Of a DNA stretch of 64,000 nt, positions 11,991 to 21,398 are shown piece by piece (position 1 is the first letter of the stretch; each line of letters begins with the position of its first letter). The notes below the pieces were generated by a model that saw nothing but the letters and a program-made list of their open reading frames with translations, had not been told where the DNA came from and made no database searches. Source of the DNA: Euryodendron excelsum (taxonomy: Eukaryota > Streptophyta > Magnoliopsida > Ericales > Pentaphylacaceae); assembly GCA_033060915.1 (NCBI GenBank), contig CM065385.1, forward strand, positions 19,807,001 through 19,871,000. Direction: 5' to 3'. The position numbers and the translations under genes were made by a program.

Positions 11991-12181
11991 CGGACTGAAC
12001 AACGCCTACATGGGCATTTTGGTCACTTTGCCTCTATTTGGGCCTGGTGGCCCCGCGAAGCGATGGATAGACAAGATTAGACTTGGAAAGTTGATTTAGA
12101 TTGGGAATATGTCCACATTGACTTGAATACAAGTCTGGATGGACTGTAAACTACCGAGCAGTAAAAAATGGGGTGCTTATA

Positions 12182-12198
12182 GCTGCCCCTCTTTTTCT
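12182..12198 (-). other. Polypurine tract of a Tat element
   Basis: Minus strand AGAAAAAGAGGGGCAGC directly before the LTR start. Identical or near-identical tracts precede LTR B1 (19309-19326) and LTR A5 (52746-52763). This is the expected plus-strand priming site for reverse transcription. Confidence 0.8.
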
Positions 12199-13531
12199 AT
12201 ATTTGCTTGTTGAAGATAGAAAACAATAAAGTAAGAGTCCTATGTTGACCATGAGGCGGTCGGAGGGACGGCATTTGGAAATGTTTTGACAACGAGGGTC
12301 CAAAAATGGATATTAGGCCCAAAAGGCTTTCGAAAAAGAGTTTTGGTGGGAAAAAAAAGGCAAAGCTGCCTGGAATTGGCAACTGGCCCCACTAGGAGTG
12401 GCGCCCTTTGGAAGAAAAGGCTTGGCGCCTCTGCTAGTGGCGTCAGGCTTAGAAACAAAATCGGAAACATTTTTGGTTCGGCATTGCTGTGGGTTTCAAA
12501 AGTTTTTCGCAAAACCGAGAGACATTGCAAGGTAGCCGACTTGAACATTCAAGGAGCACCTCTTGGAGACCATGGATGATTGTCGAAAGGAGACCACGTC
12601 GCCGGAAAAGTCATTGAAAGAGAAGATTTCGCCGGAGTACTCTAAAAAGTGAGTTTTCAAATTTCTGTTGATTTTGATGTGTAGAATTTTGTGTGAACCA
12701 TATAAATAGTAGAAATTGATGTTTTGATATGTTTTGAACATTGTGATGATGTTATTTTTGCATTTTGGTGATTGTTTGATTGAATTTGAGTGATTTTATG
12801 TGATTATGTGAAGAGAATTTTTTGCAAGAACTGGGGGTTTGTTCCTATAGGCTTGGGCATTGGGTTTTCTGGCTAGATTTTTATGTCATGTGCCTTAGAA
12901 AAATGTGTTTAACAACCGTGTGAAGTTTTGTGATTTTTTGAAAACTCGGTGAATTTTTTATTTTTTAAAAAATAGAAAAATACTTAGAAAATTAGGAAAA
13001 TGGGAAAACTTAAGAAATTAATGAAATGTTTTGAGTTTAAAATTTTAAAAAATGTAGGAATATTTTAGAAAATATTTGAAGTGATTTGGAGAAATTTTAG
13101 GATAACTTTGAAAATCATTGATTTATTGGAAAAATAAAACATGTGTTTTTAAAATTTTAAAAAGTGTGCGCAAGTGCTAATATCATGTGATTGTAACGTT
13201 ATGAAGTGCACAATTTATATTTTGTGTTGATGCTGTGGGTATTGTAGGGACCATTTTCAAACAAAACTCTGCCGAAATTTTTAGAAATTCAGGGAAAGAG
13301 TTGGAAAAGGTTTAGAAATAAAATCTCTTTGAAGAAAAAAGACAAAAAAACCCTTGAGATTTGATTTGAAGTTGGAAAATCAAAAGGCGTAGGAAATTTG
13401 TTTTGACTTATCATTTGAAATCTTTTTATTATTTTTTATTGTTTGTTGTTTATTTTATTTTACTTTATTATGTTATTATTTATCTGCATGCACGGTATAT
13501 TAACACCTCTTACCTTGGCTTACCTTTTTAG
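12199..13531 (+). other. 5' exon and leader intron of the antisense gene (3' region of element)
   Basis: On the plus strand, a donor AAA/GTGAGTTTTC at 12649 and an acceptor ACCTTTTTAG ending at 13531 frame an 883-bp AT-rich intron that ends directly before the coding start. Three other copies have the same layout: 19953-21398, 53183-54192 and 54582-55469. A block at about 12891-12930 (TTAGAAAAATGTGTTTAAC) is conserved in all four. The sequence between the PPT and the donor is the presumed promoter and 5' exon. Splicing is inferred from conserved signals, not shown. Confidence 0.6.
12383..12446 (+). promoter_or_regulatory. Two subtype A palindromes upstream of the antisense gene
   Basis: CTGGCCCCACT-AGG-AGTGGCGCCCT starts at 12383 and TTGGCGCCTCT-GCT-AGTGGCGTCAG starts at 12422, 39 bp apart. 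These have the 11-3-11 layout of the palindromes in the adjoining LTR but lie outside it, in the 3' region. They sit upstream of the spliced antisense gene at 13532. No convincing TATA box follows in this copy. Confidence 0.65.
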
Positions 13532-14675
13532 GGTGGCAGATGCGATTTTGAGTCGACTGAGAACTTGGTATGACAGTTACCCTCCAGATGAGTAGGATAT
13601 TTTTCGCCGGTCCTTTGGTTGGGTGGCTTCACTTCTATCAGTGTGGCTTATTCCCGAGTTAATAGAGGCAGTGATTCCCTTTTGGCAGCCTGGCTTATCT
13701 CTTTTCCACTTTGGGGAGTGCGAGCTTACCCCTACCCCTCACGAGTATCGATTTTTTCTTGGTTTTCGAGACGATTCTGCAGACATTGTAGGACCCATCT
13801 TGCCGGATGGTTGTATTATAGTGGTCTCGTCCTAACCTGGACTCAGACGTGCAATTCTTTCATCTTCTTCGTTGTCCCAGTTTCCTTACGTTCCAGCAGA
13901 GTTCCTCTTTTCTCGTTTTGAGTTCCCCTCGGGTATGCAAGCCCACTCAGGTGATTGGCACACTTCTTAGGATTGGTCTGTTTCCCGTATGGTTGCTCTA
14001 GCCCTGCTTCTTTTGAACTACCTGGTGTTCTCACGAGGAGATGATTTAGTTAACTGTCGACTATGTGCACTGTTGGCCCTGATTCATAAGGGGCATTCCT
14101 ATGCTCCCATGATTGTGGGGGAAACCTTTATGAGTCTTAGGAGATTCCAGCAGACTGTTGACGCTTATTTCTGGGGATGCGCTGCTTTCTTCCAGCTTTG
14201 GGCGATTGGGCATTTGTTTGTTACGCCTTTATTCCAGCACACATGGTATCCCGAACTTTACCATATACGTTCCCTGGCGAGATCTCAGAGAGCCATGGCA
14301 GATGAGGGGAGGCTTTTGCGGACCGTTGCAGCCTGGGCTAATTACCTCTGGAGCATGAGGTCAGGCACGGTCAGGTGGTATTCAGGACTGGTTGGTAGGT
14401 ATTGCTTGAGAGTTTGACCTTCCTAGAGGACCTTCATGCCCCTTTCTTTGGGATTTGGGTTCTACGACAACTTGATAGGAGTCACGATATCTCTTATTCG
14501 GCATCTGCAGCTGAGTTTACTCTTGTTTTTTAGGCATCGATCCTGAGAGCGCTGGTGGAGAGAGTTATGGATACATGGAGATCTTTGCTTCCTCATGTAG
14601 ACAATGACAGTCCATTCTCTATCACGTCCCTTGGGATTGAGACTTATCACTATTGGCTTTGGCGTTATAGGCTAG
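13532..14675 (+). pseudogene. Antisense DUF7745-like accessory gene, broken
   Basis: Runs opposite to the element. The start appears as GTG GCA GAT where the copy at 55471 has ATG GCA GAC, so the start codon is probably lost. An early in-frame stop lies at 13593-13595. Visible blocks in order: a segment around 13665-13770 with WQPGLSLFHFGECELTPTPH (hydrophobic then FGE, then TPT before a tyrosine); a segment around 13990-14280 with LVFSRGDDLVNCR and YAPMIVGETFMSL; and a C-terminal part around 14550-14670 ending in YHYWLWRYRL. These order and motif features resemble the plant DUF7745/plant mobile domain group found in retrotransposon-borne genes; the assignment is from memory of the family. 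More than one frame is needed, so frameshifts are present. LTR B1 interrupts it at 14676. Function unknown. Confidence 0.55.
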
Positions 14676-16059
14676 TGTCGCGCCCCAGTTTTTGGGTGTC
14701 CAAGGTCCTTTCGACTTGGAGACAAAAAGCACGGAACTCTGTCACTAGAACTCATCCTCCTAGAAGGACAAGTGTGACTAGGTTTGAAAATTGGTTTGAC
14801 TAAGGGCTTTTGAAAAAAATAGAAGTCACCACCTAACTTGATTAAGGTGAGTTAGGGCACCTAAAACTAAGTTTTAATTCGAAGATTAAAGTTAGAGTTT
14901 TTTGGAAAAGGTTTTGAAAACTCCCTCAAGAGAGGGTTTTTAAGAAAATAGGCTGTTTGGCAACCTTTGGAAAGATTTAAACCCTTTTGGAAAATAACTC
15001 TATTTTGGTCATTTGAAAACAGAAATCTATGATTCGGGGGTTGGTTACGTGTAGGGAAGATATCCTAAGATCATCACCCTACCCCGCCCTTTCGGTACCT
15101 ACATGTCTAATCACCCTTTGTTCACTCACTAGAATAACGAGTTACCATTGTCCACTTAATATCCACTTTAGAATTTTGAAAACGGGGTTTAGTCATCACC
15201 TTTCAGATAGATGATGTATGATGCAAATTTTTGGAAGAAGTTTGAAATAATGGGGGTTTTGAAAGAGTTTGGAATAGAAATTTTGAATTGATTGGAATTT
15301 TTTAAAAAGGGATTGGAGTTGAAATAAAAGTTATGACCACACCATTCTAGGTTGCCTACGTATCTCACTTGGCAAGAATCAGGTTAATCGTAGTTCGGGC
15401 AAGAGCTCGATGGAAAATAAGTGCATTAGGGCCTTTGGAAGGTTTGAAGATACTTTAAAGTCTTCGGAAAAGTTTAAGAGACTTTGAGGTCTTTGGAGGT
15501 CTTTGGAAAAGTTTAAGACACTTTGAGGTCTTTGGAAGTTGAAGACTTTTTGTGGTCTTGGAAGTTTTGACTTGAAATTGAATGGTGGAGCGTTTTGAAA
15601 ATGTTTTTGGATCAACTTAAAGGAGTTTTGGAAAATGATTTGGCATGACTCAAGAGAACTTGAAAGTGTTTTTGAAGTCTTATTTTGAAAACCTTGAAGG
15701 CATGACTTTAGAATGTTTTGATAAATTAGTTTTTGAAAGTGGTTTTTGGAAATGGCTAAGGGTTTGGAATACTAATATGGACAACCTTAGAGGTTGTTAT
15801 TGATTTATCACTTGTCCTTGGAATCCCTAACCATGGGAGGGCTAGGGACACCTTAGGTTTGTGACCTTTTGAAAATAATTTTTAGAAATGCCTTGAAGAT
15901 GGAGTGTAGGAACATTTGAAGAATTTATGGAGTTGGTTTTTTGAAATCAAGAGAGTGGGAGGTTTTGGAAAAATGGGTTATGAGAATGGTTTAAAATTGA
16001 GTAATCATTTAGAAAAGGGTTCAAGAGTTGGAACCTTGAAGTGTACTAACCTAGGTTGG

Positions 16060-16300
16060 GTTGGCCTAGGATAAGGGGTGACCTAAGGTTAACTAACTTG
16101 GGTTAGTTTAACATAGGGTTAAGATGACCTATGGTTAGCTAACTAAGGTTAGGTTAACCTAAGGTGAGTGAACTAGGGTCAAGTTGACCTAGGGTTGGGC
16201 AACTAGGGTCGAGTTAACCTAGGTTTGGATAACTAGGGTCAAGTTAACCTAGGGTTGGACAACTAGGGTCAAGTTAACCTAGGGTTGGATTGGAAAATGG
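16060..16300 (+). repeat. About 30-bp degenerate tandem repeat (AACTAGGGTCAAGTTAACCT)
   Basis: Units such as AACTAGGGTCAAGTTAACCT followed by AGGGTTGGAC repeat about seven times. LTR B2 has the same array in reverse complement at about 31840-32200, with different unit counts. It lies in the transcribed half of the subtype B LTR, in place of the subtype A G-poor array. Confidence 0.75.
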
Positions 16301-17534
16301 TTTTGAAAGTTGGTTTAATGCACTTTTGGAAAGAGCTTTTGAAAAACAAAACATGTTATGCAATGGACTTTGGTGGACAATCCTTTTGAAGATCATTTCC
16401 ATGAAAATTTTGACTCTAACCAAAAGTATGGTTTATATGATTGGTGTTTGAAAACCATTCCAAGGAAGATTCCCTCATGGCCATTATAACCTTTATTTTA
16501 ACAAGAGTGGGGATTTCAAAATCAACATAATGATGACAACTTTTGGAAAATCATTTTTGATGCAAAGATGGAGAGAATGCATTTTTGAAAATCATCTTTT
16601 AAGAAGGGTTTTGAAAACCATTTTTCAAGGGAACCATTACATCAAGAGAGGGTTCATATGGCCAAACAAAAGGGAGACCACTCAAGAGAGGGTTTCATAA
16701 GGCCATTCCAACCACTACACTTAAAAGAATGGAAATCTTGAAAATTGGAGAATTAGAAAGCAACCCTTATGCAAGTTAAAATGTCATGATGCCAAAGTGA
16801 GAGTTAAGGGGTTAGTAGGGAACTCTCTAAAGCATGATTTCAAAGGTCTTATCTTAGGCTTCAAGGGGACAACTCTTGGAACCATTTTCGAAAGAAATAT
16901 GGAGCTTGAAAATGGTATGAAAATAAAAGCAATGTAAGTATTGTAGAACATGACAATAAGCATAAAATGAAGCCAAGCATACAAAACATGACCAAAATAG
17001 TAATATACAAGGGGTCATGATCACAAACAAGGCTTTTAGGCTACACCACATAAACAAGGGGCTCCTAGGCCATACCATCTCAAAGTAGGCTAGTGAGAGG
17101 TCCCTCTACACGGTGGCTCTCACTTGCTTTCCTCTAGGCATGATCTAAGAGCCCTCTTGGCTCAAGCATGGAAGAATGGGGGGTTGTAGATGGGGATTAA
17201 AATAGAAAATAGCCTAAGAAGGCTAGGAGGGAGAAGGGAAGAGCGGGGGGAGACACAAATGTAAAAGGGATACCACCTTTTGCCTTCAATATACTTGTAG
17301 TCTTCAATGGATGTCTTGATTGCAGCTTGAATGACTTCAAAAGGGCTTGAGGGGCTGGAATGGAGTGTGTAAGTGTGTATAAGGCCTTGTAGCGGAAGTG
17401 TATAGGCTTGAGGGAGGTAGAATCTAGCCTAAGTGTTCGAGGGGTGGAATATATGTAAGGATTCGAGGTTCTGGAGCAGTTTCAGCAGAGCTTCACATCA
17501 ATTTTGGAAATGGAATATGCAAAGGGGTGGCCTG

Positions 17535-17542
17535 GTATTTAT
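17535..17542 (-). promoter_or_regulatory. LTR B1 TATA box
   Basis: Minus strand GCCTATAAATACCAGG. It is 17 bp downstream of the 25-bp palindrome at 17560-17584, the same arrangement as in subtype A. Confidence 0.7.
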
Positions 17543-17559
17543 AGGCAATCTGGAACAAT

Positions 17560-17584
17560 CCTGGCGCATGTAGGACATGCGCAG
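17560..17584 (-). promoter_or_regulatory. 25-bp hyphenated palindrome (subtype B core)
   Basis: CTGGCGCATGT, AGG, ACATGCGCAGG: the 11-3-11 layout of subtype A with the same outer CTGGCGC but CATGT replacing CCACT. A partial second copy is at 17679-17698 (GCGCATGTAGCATACGCTCC). The segment between is degraded. Confidence 0.7.
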
Positions 17585-17899
17585 GTACTATTCCATTGCC
17601 AAAATGACATGTGACACCCTGTGTACTGGTTAAATCTCGATTGTTGATCGAAAGTTGGTTGATCTGATCAAAATTTAAGCGCATGTAGCATACGCTCCAT
17701 CACCGGGAATGTTCGTCCAAACTTTGTCTCAATAATTGAGTCAACCGGGAAGGTTACGGGGGAATTGGTTGTACCCACGGTGCTCTCTTAGGGTTTCTCG
17801 TAAAATTTCATGTTTTTGGAAAGTTTGAATTGTGTTTAGAAGCATGGGATATCATCTCGAGAAGCGTGCATAAAAGGAAACTTTTGCGGAGCGTTTGTG

Positions 17900-18320
17900 A
17901 TACGCTCCGAGCGTGTTCGAAAGTGGCTGTTTTCGTGCTGTGAGATCGAGGCCTTCGGGAAGTGATCTTTTCGATCGGACCGTACCGATAGAAAGTACTC
18001 TGGAAATACTTTTGGAAATTCCCAGATTTACGCATTTCTCAAGTCGTTTGACGGTGCATTTTGATCGGGGAATCTGGAAAAAAGTCAACCTTGGTGCATT
18101 TTGATCCGATTGTCGAAAGTTATAGTTTTCGCATCGTACGATGGAGGGCTTCAGCAAGTGATCTGTTCGATCGAGCTGTATCGATGGAAAGATCTATGAA
18201 CGAGCTTTCGAGAATTTTCTAATTTACGCATTTCTCGAGTCAGTTGATGGTACGTTATAACTACGGAATTAGGAGAAAAGACAATTTAGGTGGAGTGTCT
18301 GCAAGATGCTCCAGGAAACT
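17900..18320 (-). repeat. About 200-bp direct duplication in subtype B U3
   Basis: Two diverged copies. GTGATCTTTTCGATCGGACC at 17962 is matched by GTGATCTGTTCGATCGAGC at 18158 (196 bp apart), and TTTACGCATTTCTC recurs 206 bp apart. LTR B2 has both copies in reverse complement at about 29640-30060, so the duplication predates the split of the two LTRs. Confidence 0.75.
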
Positions 18321-18446
18321 TTTATCGAATCATGAGCATTTAATGTCGTAAGGTCCTCCTCGGGTTAAACAACAGTCTATGGTGAAACCCTTTGCTCGGA
18401 ATCCTGGGACCGGTGCTATTTCGAGGCATGTTCGAATTGCTAGGGG

Positions 18447-18610
18447 CAAAATGGTCATTTTGGCTAGGATTGGCTGCAAATGGTTAGGAATGGTTTGATG
18501 TGTCGTGTTAAGCGTGTATGGTTTTTCAGGGATATGTTTTGGGAGAGTCATTTACCACTCGGCGGGGTTTATGCCGCGCTGAGGTGTTCAGGGGCAAAAT
18601 GGTCATTTTG
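18447..18610 (-). repeat. U3 modules with CAAAATGGTCATTTTG (subtype B)
   Basis: Perfect copies of the 7-2-7 palindrome at 18447-18462 and 18595-18610, 148 bp apart, each preceded by GGGG. The motif is shared with the subtype A modules even though the sequence around it has diverged. Confidence 0.75.
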
Positions 18611-18794
18611 GCCAGAGTGAGCCAGAATAGGACTGGATTTGGACCAAATGGCGTGCGGGGGATGCCTAATGGTTTAACAACATTTTGGAAGGATGGACTT
18701 ATTGTTTTAAGAGATTTTAAACTTTCTCAAAACGTGCTTGGATGCCCAAGAGCCGGTTGGGTCATTTTTCACCGAGTTGGGCTAACAGGCGCCG

Positions 18795-19150
18795 GTGTTG
18801 ACCTAGGTGTTGGTTCCCGAGACCGCCCGGTCTAGGAAAACTACCTGTGAGGTGTTGGTCTCTAAGAACGCCCGGTCTTAGAGAGCTACTGGTAGGGGTG
18901 TTGTTGGTTCCTGAGAACGCCTGGTTCTAGAAAGCTACCTAGAAGGGTGGTGTTGGTCTCTGAGAACGTCTGGTCTTGGAGAACTACCAAATGAAGAACA
19001 TTCTACATTGGCGGGCTAGCGAGTGCCAGAAGCGAACCATTTGAAATTTGATGAGGTGTTGGTCCCTAAGATCGCTCGATCCCAGGAAGTTACTTGGATG
19101 GCATTGGTTTCCAAGACCGCCTGGTCTGGAAAGTCGTCTGGAATGATGGT
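18795..19150 (-). repeat. About 60-bp repeats with GAGAACGCCCGGTCT-type cores
   Basis: Four to five degenerate units such as GGTGTTGGTCTCTAAGAACG followed by CCCGGTCTTAGAGAGCTACT. Each contains a short inverted repeat around the CCCGG or TCTGG centre. They lie at the upstream end of the LTR, in place of the 81-bp/45-bp arrays of subtype A. Confidence 0.65.
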
Positions 19151-19308
19151 GCTTATGGCTCCAGCAGGTCCTTGTGGGCTTGAGAAGTGACTAGTTGGTT
19201 GGATTGGAGATCGAATGGCTCGTCTTGAGCTTGCATGTGCTAAGGTGTTTGAAAACTAAACCCGGTCGAGCCAGAGAGTGCCGAGCGGGCAAAAATAGGG
19301 TGCTTACA

Positions 19309-19326
19309 GCTGCCCCTCTTTTTCTG
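19309..19326 (-). other. Polypurine tract before LTR B1
   Basis: Minus strand CAGAAAAAGAGGGGCAGC directly followed by TGTAAGCACCC. Same tract as in subtype A elements. Confidence 0.8.
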
Positions 19327-19642
19327 TCTTTGCTTGCTGAAGGTAGAAAAATAACAAAGTAAGAATCCCTTTTTGGTCGCGAGGCAATCGGAGGGACGAT
19401 GTATTGATAAATTTAGAATGCCTTGGGACCCTTCGTGGGTCTCCAGTCTGGAAGGTCTTAGAATTCGAAAAGTTTTGCATCTCGGTTGGGAACCGAGTTG
19501 CCTGGTTTTAAACGGTTTGGTCTAGGGCATTTGATTCTTGCAATTAAATGTTGAAAGCTTAATTTTCAGCTTTTGAAAAAGCCTTGGAGTAGATTCGAAC
19601 CTTTGGAAGTTTGAAACTGATTTTGGCAGGAAGCTGAAGGGT

Positions 19643-19743
19643 CAGGCGCATGTGCTACACATGCCTGTCGTGTTTTAATCTTGGTGCATGTAGTACATGT
19701 GCCACTTTGATTTTTGTGCTGGCCCATCTACTACATGCGCGAG
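19643..19743 (+). promoter_or_regulatory. Three subtype B palindromes at exactly 38-bp spacing, upstream of the antisense gene
   Basis: Palindromes start at 19643 (CAGGCGCATGT-GCT-ACACATGCCTG), 19681 (TTGGTGCATGT-AGT-ACATGTGCCAC) and 19719 (CTGGCCCATCT-ACT-ACATGCGCGAG). Each is 25 bp, and the starts are 38 and 38 bp apart. They carry the GCATGT core of the neighbouring subtype B LTR but lie in the 3' region, facing the antisense gene. A TATA-like box follows 9 bp later. Confidence 0.8.
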
Positions 19744-19751
19744 CCCGTAAG

Positions 19752-19760
19752 CATATAAAC
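19752..19760 (+). promoter_or_regulatory. TATA box of the antisense accessory gene
   Basis: Plus strand CATATAAACAGAGCAG begins 9 bp after the last 25-bp palindrome. It parallels the LTR promoter on the other strand (palindromes, then TATAAATACAGAGC). The match extends past the TATA itself (AACAGAGC versus TACAGAGC), which suggests the two promoters share an origin. Confidence 0.6.
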
Positions 19761-19952
19761 AGAGCAGTTTCGTGTTTTCAGTGTTGCGTATTCGAGTTTA
19801 AGTTTGATTCTAGCATTCTTTCTGAAGGATTCCAAGGGGTTTTGCTTGGGAGTCGTTAGAGGAGTGTTGAGGGATGTCAGGCACGTGTCGGGGATTGTCA
19901 TCGTCGCTGGATTCTCACCTGAAAACTTGGTTTTCGTCGGAGAATTTCAAAG

Positions 19953-21398
19953 GTTAGTTTCTTGAAAATTCGTCGATTTTGATGTATATGTCTTTATTTC
20001 TTACAAATGATCAGTGCATTCCTATGCTTTAAGATGTTTAGAACACAATGATCGGTTTATTTTCGTCATTTAGTGAAGATTGGGTGTGTTTTGGATGATA
20101 TTGCGTGTTTTGTGAAAGTGGGTTTTTGCGGGACACGAAAAATAGCCTCTATAGGCTTGGGCATTGACTCTTTGTGTGTGATTCTTGCACCGAGGACTTT
20201 AGAAAAATGTATAGAACAATCGTATGAAATTTCGTAATTTTCTAAAAAAATTAAATTTTTAAATTTTAGAAATTATGAAAAATAGGAAAAATTGAAGAAA
20301 ATTAGAAAATGGATCCCGTCAGTGGTTGAAAAATCATAAAACATTTTTGGAAAATTGTAGTGATGTTCTTGCGTGTTCCAAGAAATTTTGTGACATTTTT
20401 AGAGATGTGGACGAAATCAAAAAATTTGAATAAGGTTGAAAATTTGGTTTTGAAAATTGTTTTCGAGAATGGGGCATGTGTTCTGGAGGATGGGGTTGTT
20501 TTGGTTGATGGCTTGAGAGGCTTTCAGGCTTTGTGTGTGGTTTGTTGGATTTTGGGGTCGTGCCTTTTTAAGGCAAAACTTCGCTGAAATTTGTAAAAAG
20601 TTTAACACTTAGTTTTGAAAACCTTCCGGAAAAACCAAAATTCCTGAGGATGGAGTGTTTTGGAAAATCCCTAGGGGTAGGATTTTTAAAGGAGGAAATC
20701 CCAAAATTGATTGTAGAAAACTTTGGGAACGGGGCTTTTGAAGGTGAAAGCCCGAGAAACAATTTAAAATGAGACTTTTTGAGGAGAAAGCTTAGAAAAC
20801 CTTTAGAAAATTCTTGAACTAGGGCTATTGGAGGAAAAAAAAACCCAGGAAACCGGCTTGAAATTTTGAAATTAGACTTTTCGAGGAAAAAGCTCGGAAA
20901 ACTGTTAGAAAATTTTGAAATAGGGCTTTTGAAGGAGAAAGTCCGAAAAACCGGTTTGAAATTTTGAAATGAGACATTTTGAGGAAAAAGCCTGAAAAAC
21001 CATTAGAAAATTTTGAAACGGGGCTTTTGAAGGGGAAAGCCTGAGAAACCGGTTTGAAATTTTGAAATGAGACTTTTTGAGGAAAAATCCTGGAAAACCG
21101 TTAGAAATTTTAGGTACCAAACTTTTGTGGGGAAAGCTAGAAAACCATTGAAAATCCTAAATGGTGATAGATGGGGCCCTAGCCCTAGCCCTAGCCCTTC
21201 CACTTTTTCTTTTCTCTCTTTTTTTCTGTTTCTTTTTTTTTTTTTTCTTCTTCTTCTTCTTTTTTCTTTTTTTTTTTTCCTTCTTTCTTTTGTTCTTTTC
21301 TCTCTTTTCTTTTTTTGTATATACATTGACACATTTATTTTTACGCTTTTCATTTATGGTGACTGAATGATTTTCTTGCATGTTGTTATTCTTTCAAG
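19953..21398 (+). other. Leader intron of the antisense gene (subtype B)
   Basis: Donor CAAAG/GTTAGTTTC at 19953, acceptor TATTCTTTCAAG ending at 21398 directly before the ATG, 1446 bp. It holds the conserved TTTAGAAAAATGTATAG block (about 20200-20236), a roughly 99-bp tandem repeat (20760-21110), four CCCTAG units at about 21176-21199 and a long pyrimidine tract to about 21320 that would serve splicing well. Reading frames in this stretch are lysine- or phenylalanine-rich artefacts of composition. Confidence 0.6.
20760..21110 (+). repeat. About 99-bp tandem repeat inside the antisense intron
   Basis: GAGACTTTTTGAGGAAAAAGC-like words recur near 20770, 20875, 20968 and 21068, alternating with GGGCTTTTGAAGGGGAAAGC-like words. 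About 3.5 degenerate copies. Not seen in the subtype A introns, so it explains most of the extra length of this intron. Confidence 0.7.

Larger units (their letters stand above)
7224..12181 (-). mobile_element. Long terminal repeat A2, bordered by both a PPT and a PBS
   Basis: A 4958-bp subtype A LTR, minus orientation. Its upstream side (12182-12198) is a polypurine tract with 3' region behind it, as for a 3' LTR. Its downstream side (7202-7221) is a primer site with leader, as for a 5' LTR. One LTR serving two internal regions is the signature of a tandem (LTR-internal-LTR-internal) recombinant. It contains the TATA at 10434-10441, palindromes at 10456-10545, the G-poor tract, and a 45-bp tandem array at 11775-11990. 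Confidence 0.85.
14676..19308 (-). mobile_element. Long terminal repeat B1 (subtype B, 3' LTR)
   Basis: A 4633-bp LTR with the family ends (TGTAAGCACCC at 19308, CGCGACA at 14676, both read on minus). A PPT lies on its right and a broken accessory gene on its left, so it is a 3' LTR inserted in that gene (left flank GCTAG). U5 is close to subtype A: the same TCACCTAACTTGATTAAGG block and the CCTACACGTAACC marker. U3 is very different: palindromes with GCGCATGT cores, a roughly 200-bp direct duplication, and about 60-bp repeats near the upstream end. Confidence 0.85.

Noticed and set aside
11544..12080. Several overlapping plus-strand open frames up to 178 codons
   Set aside because: They span the 45-bp tandem array and U3 of LTR A2; equivalents in other LTRs are not open.
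21003..21381. Lysine/arginine-rich and phenylalanine-rich frames
   Set aside because: Caused by the purine/pyrimidine tract of an intron; no homology pattern.
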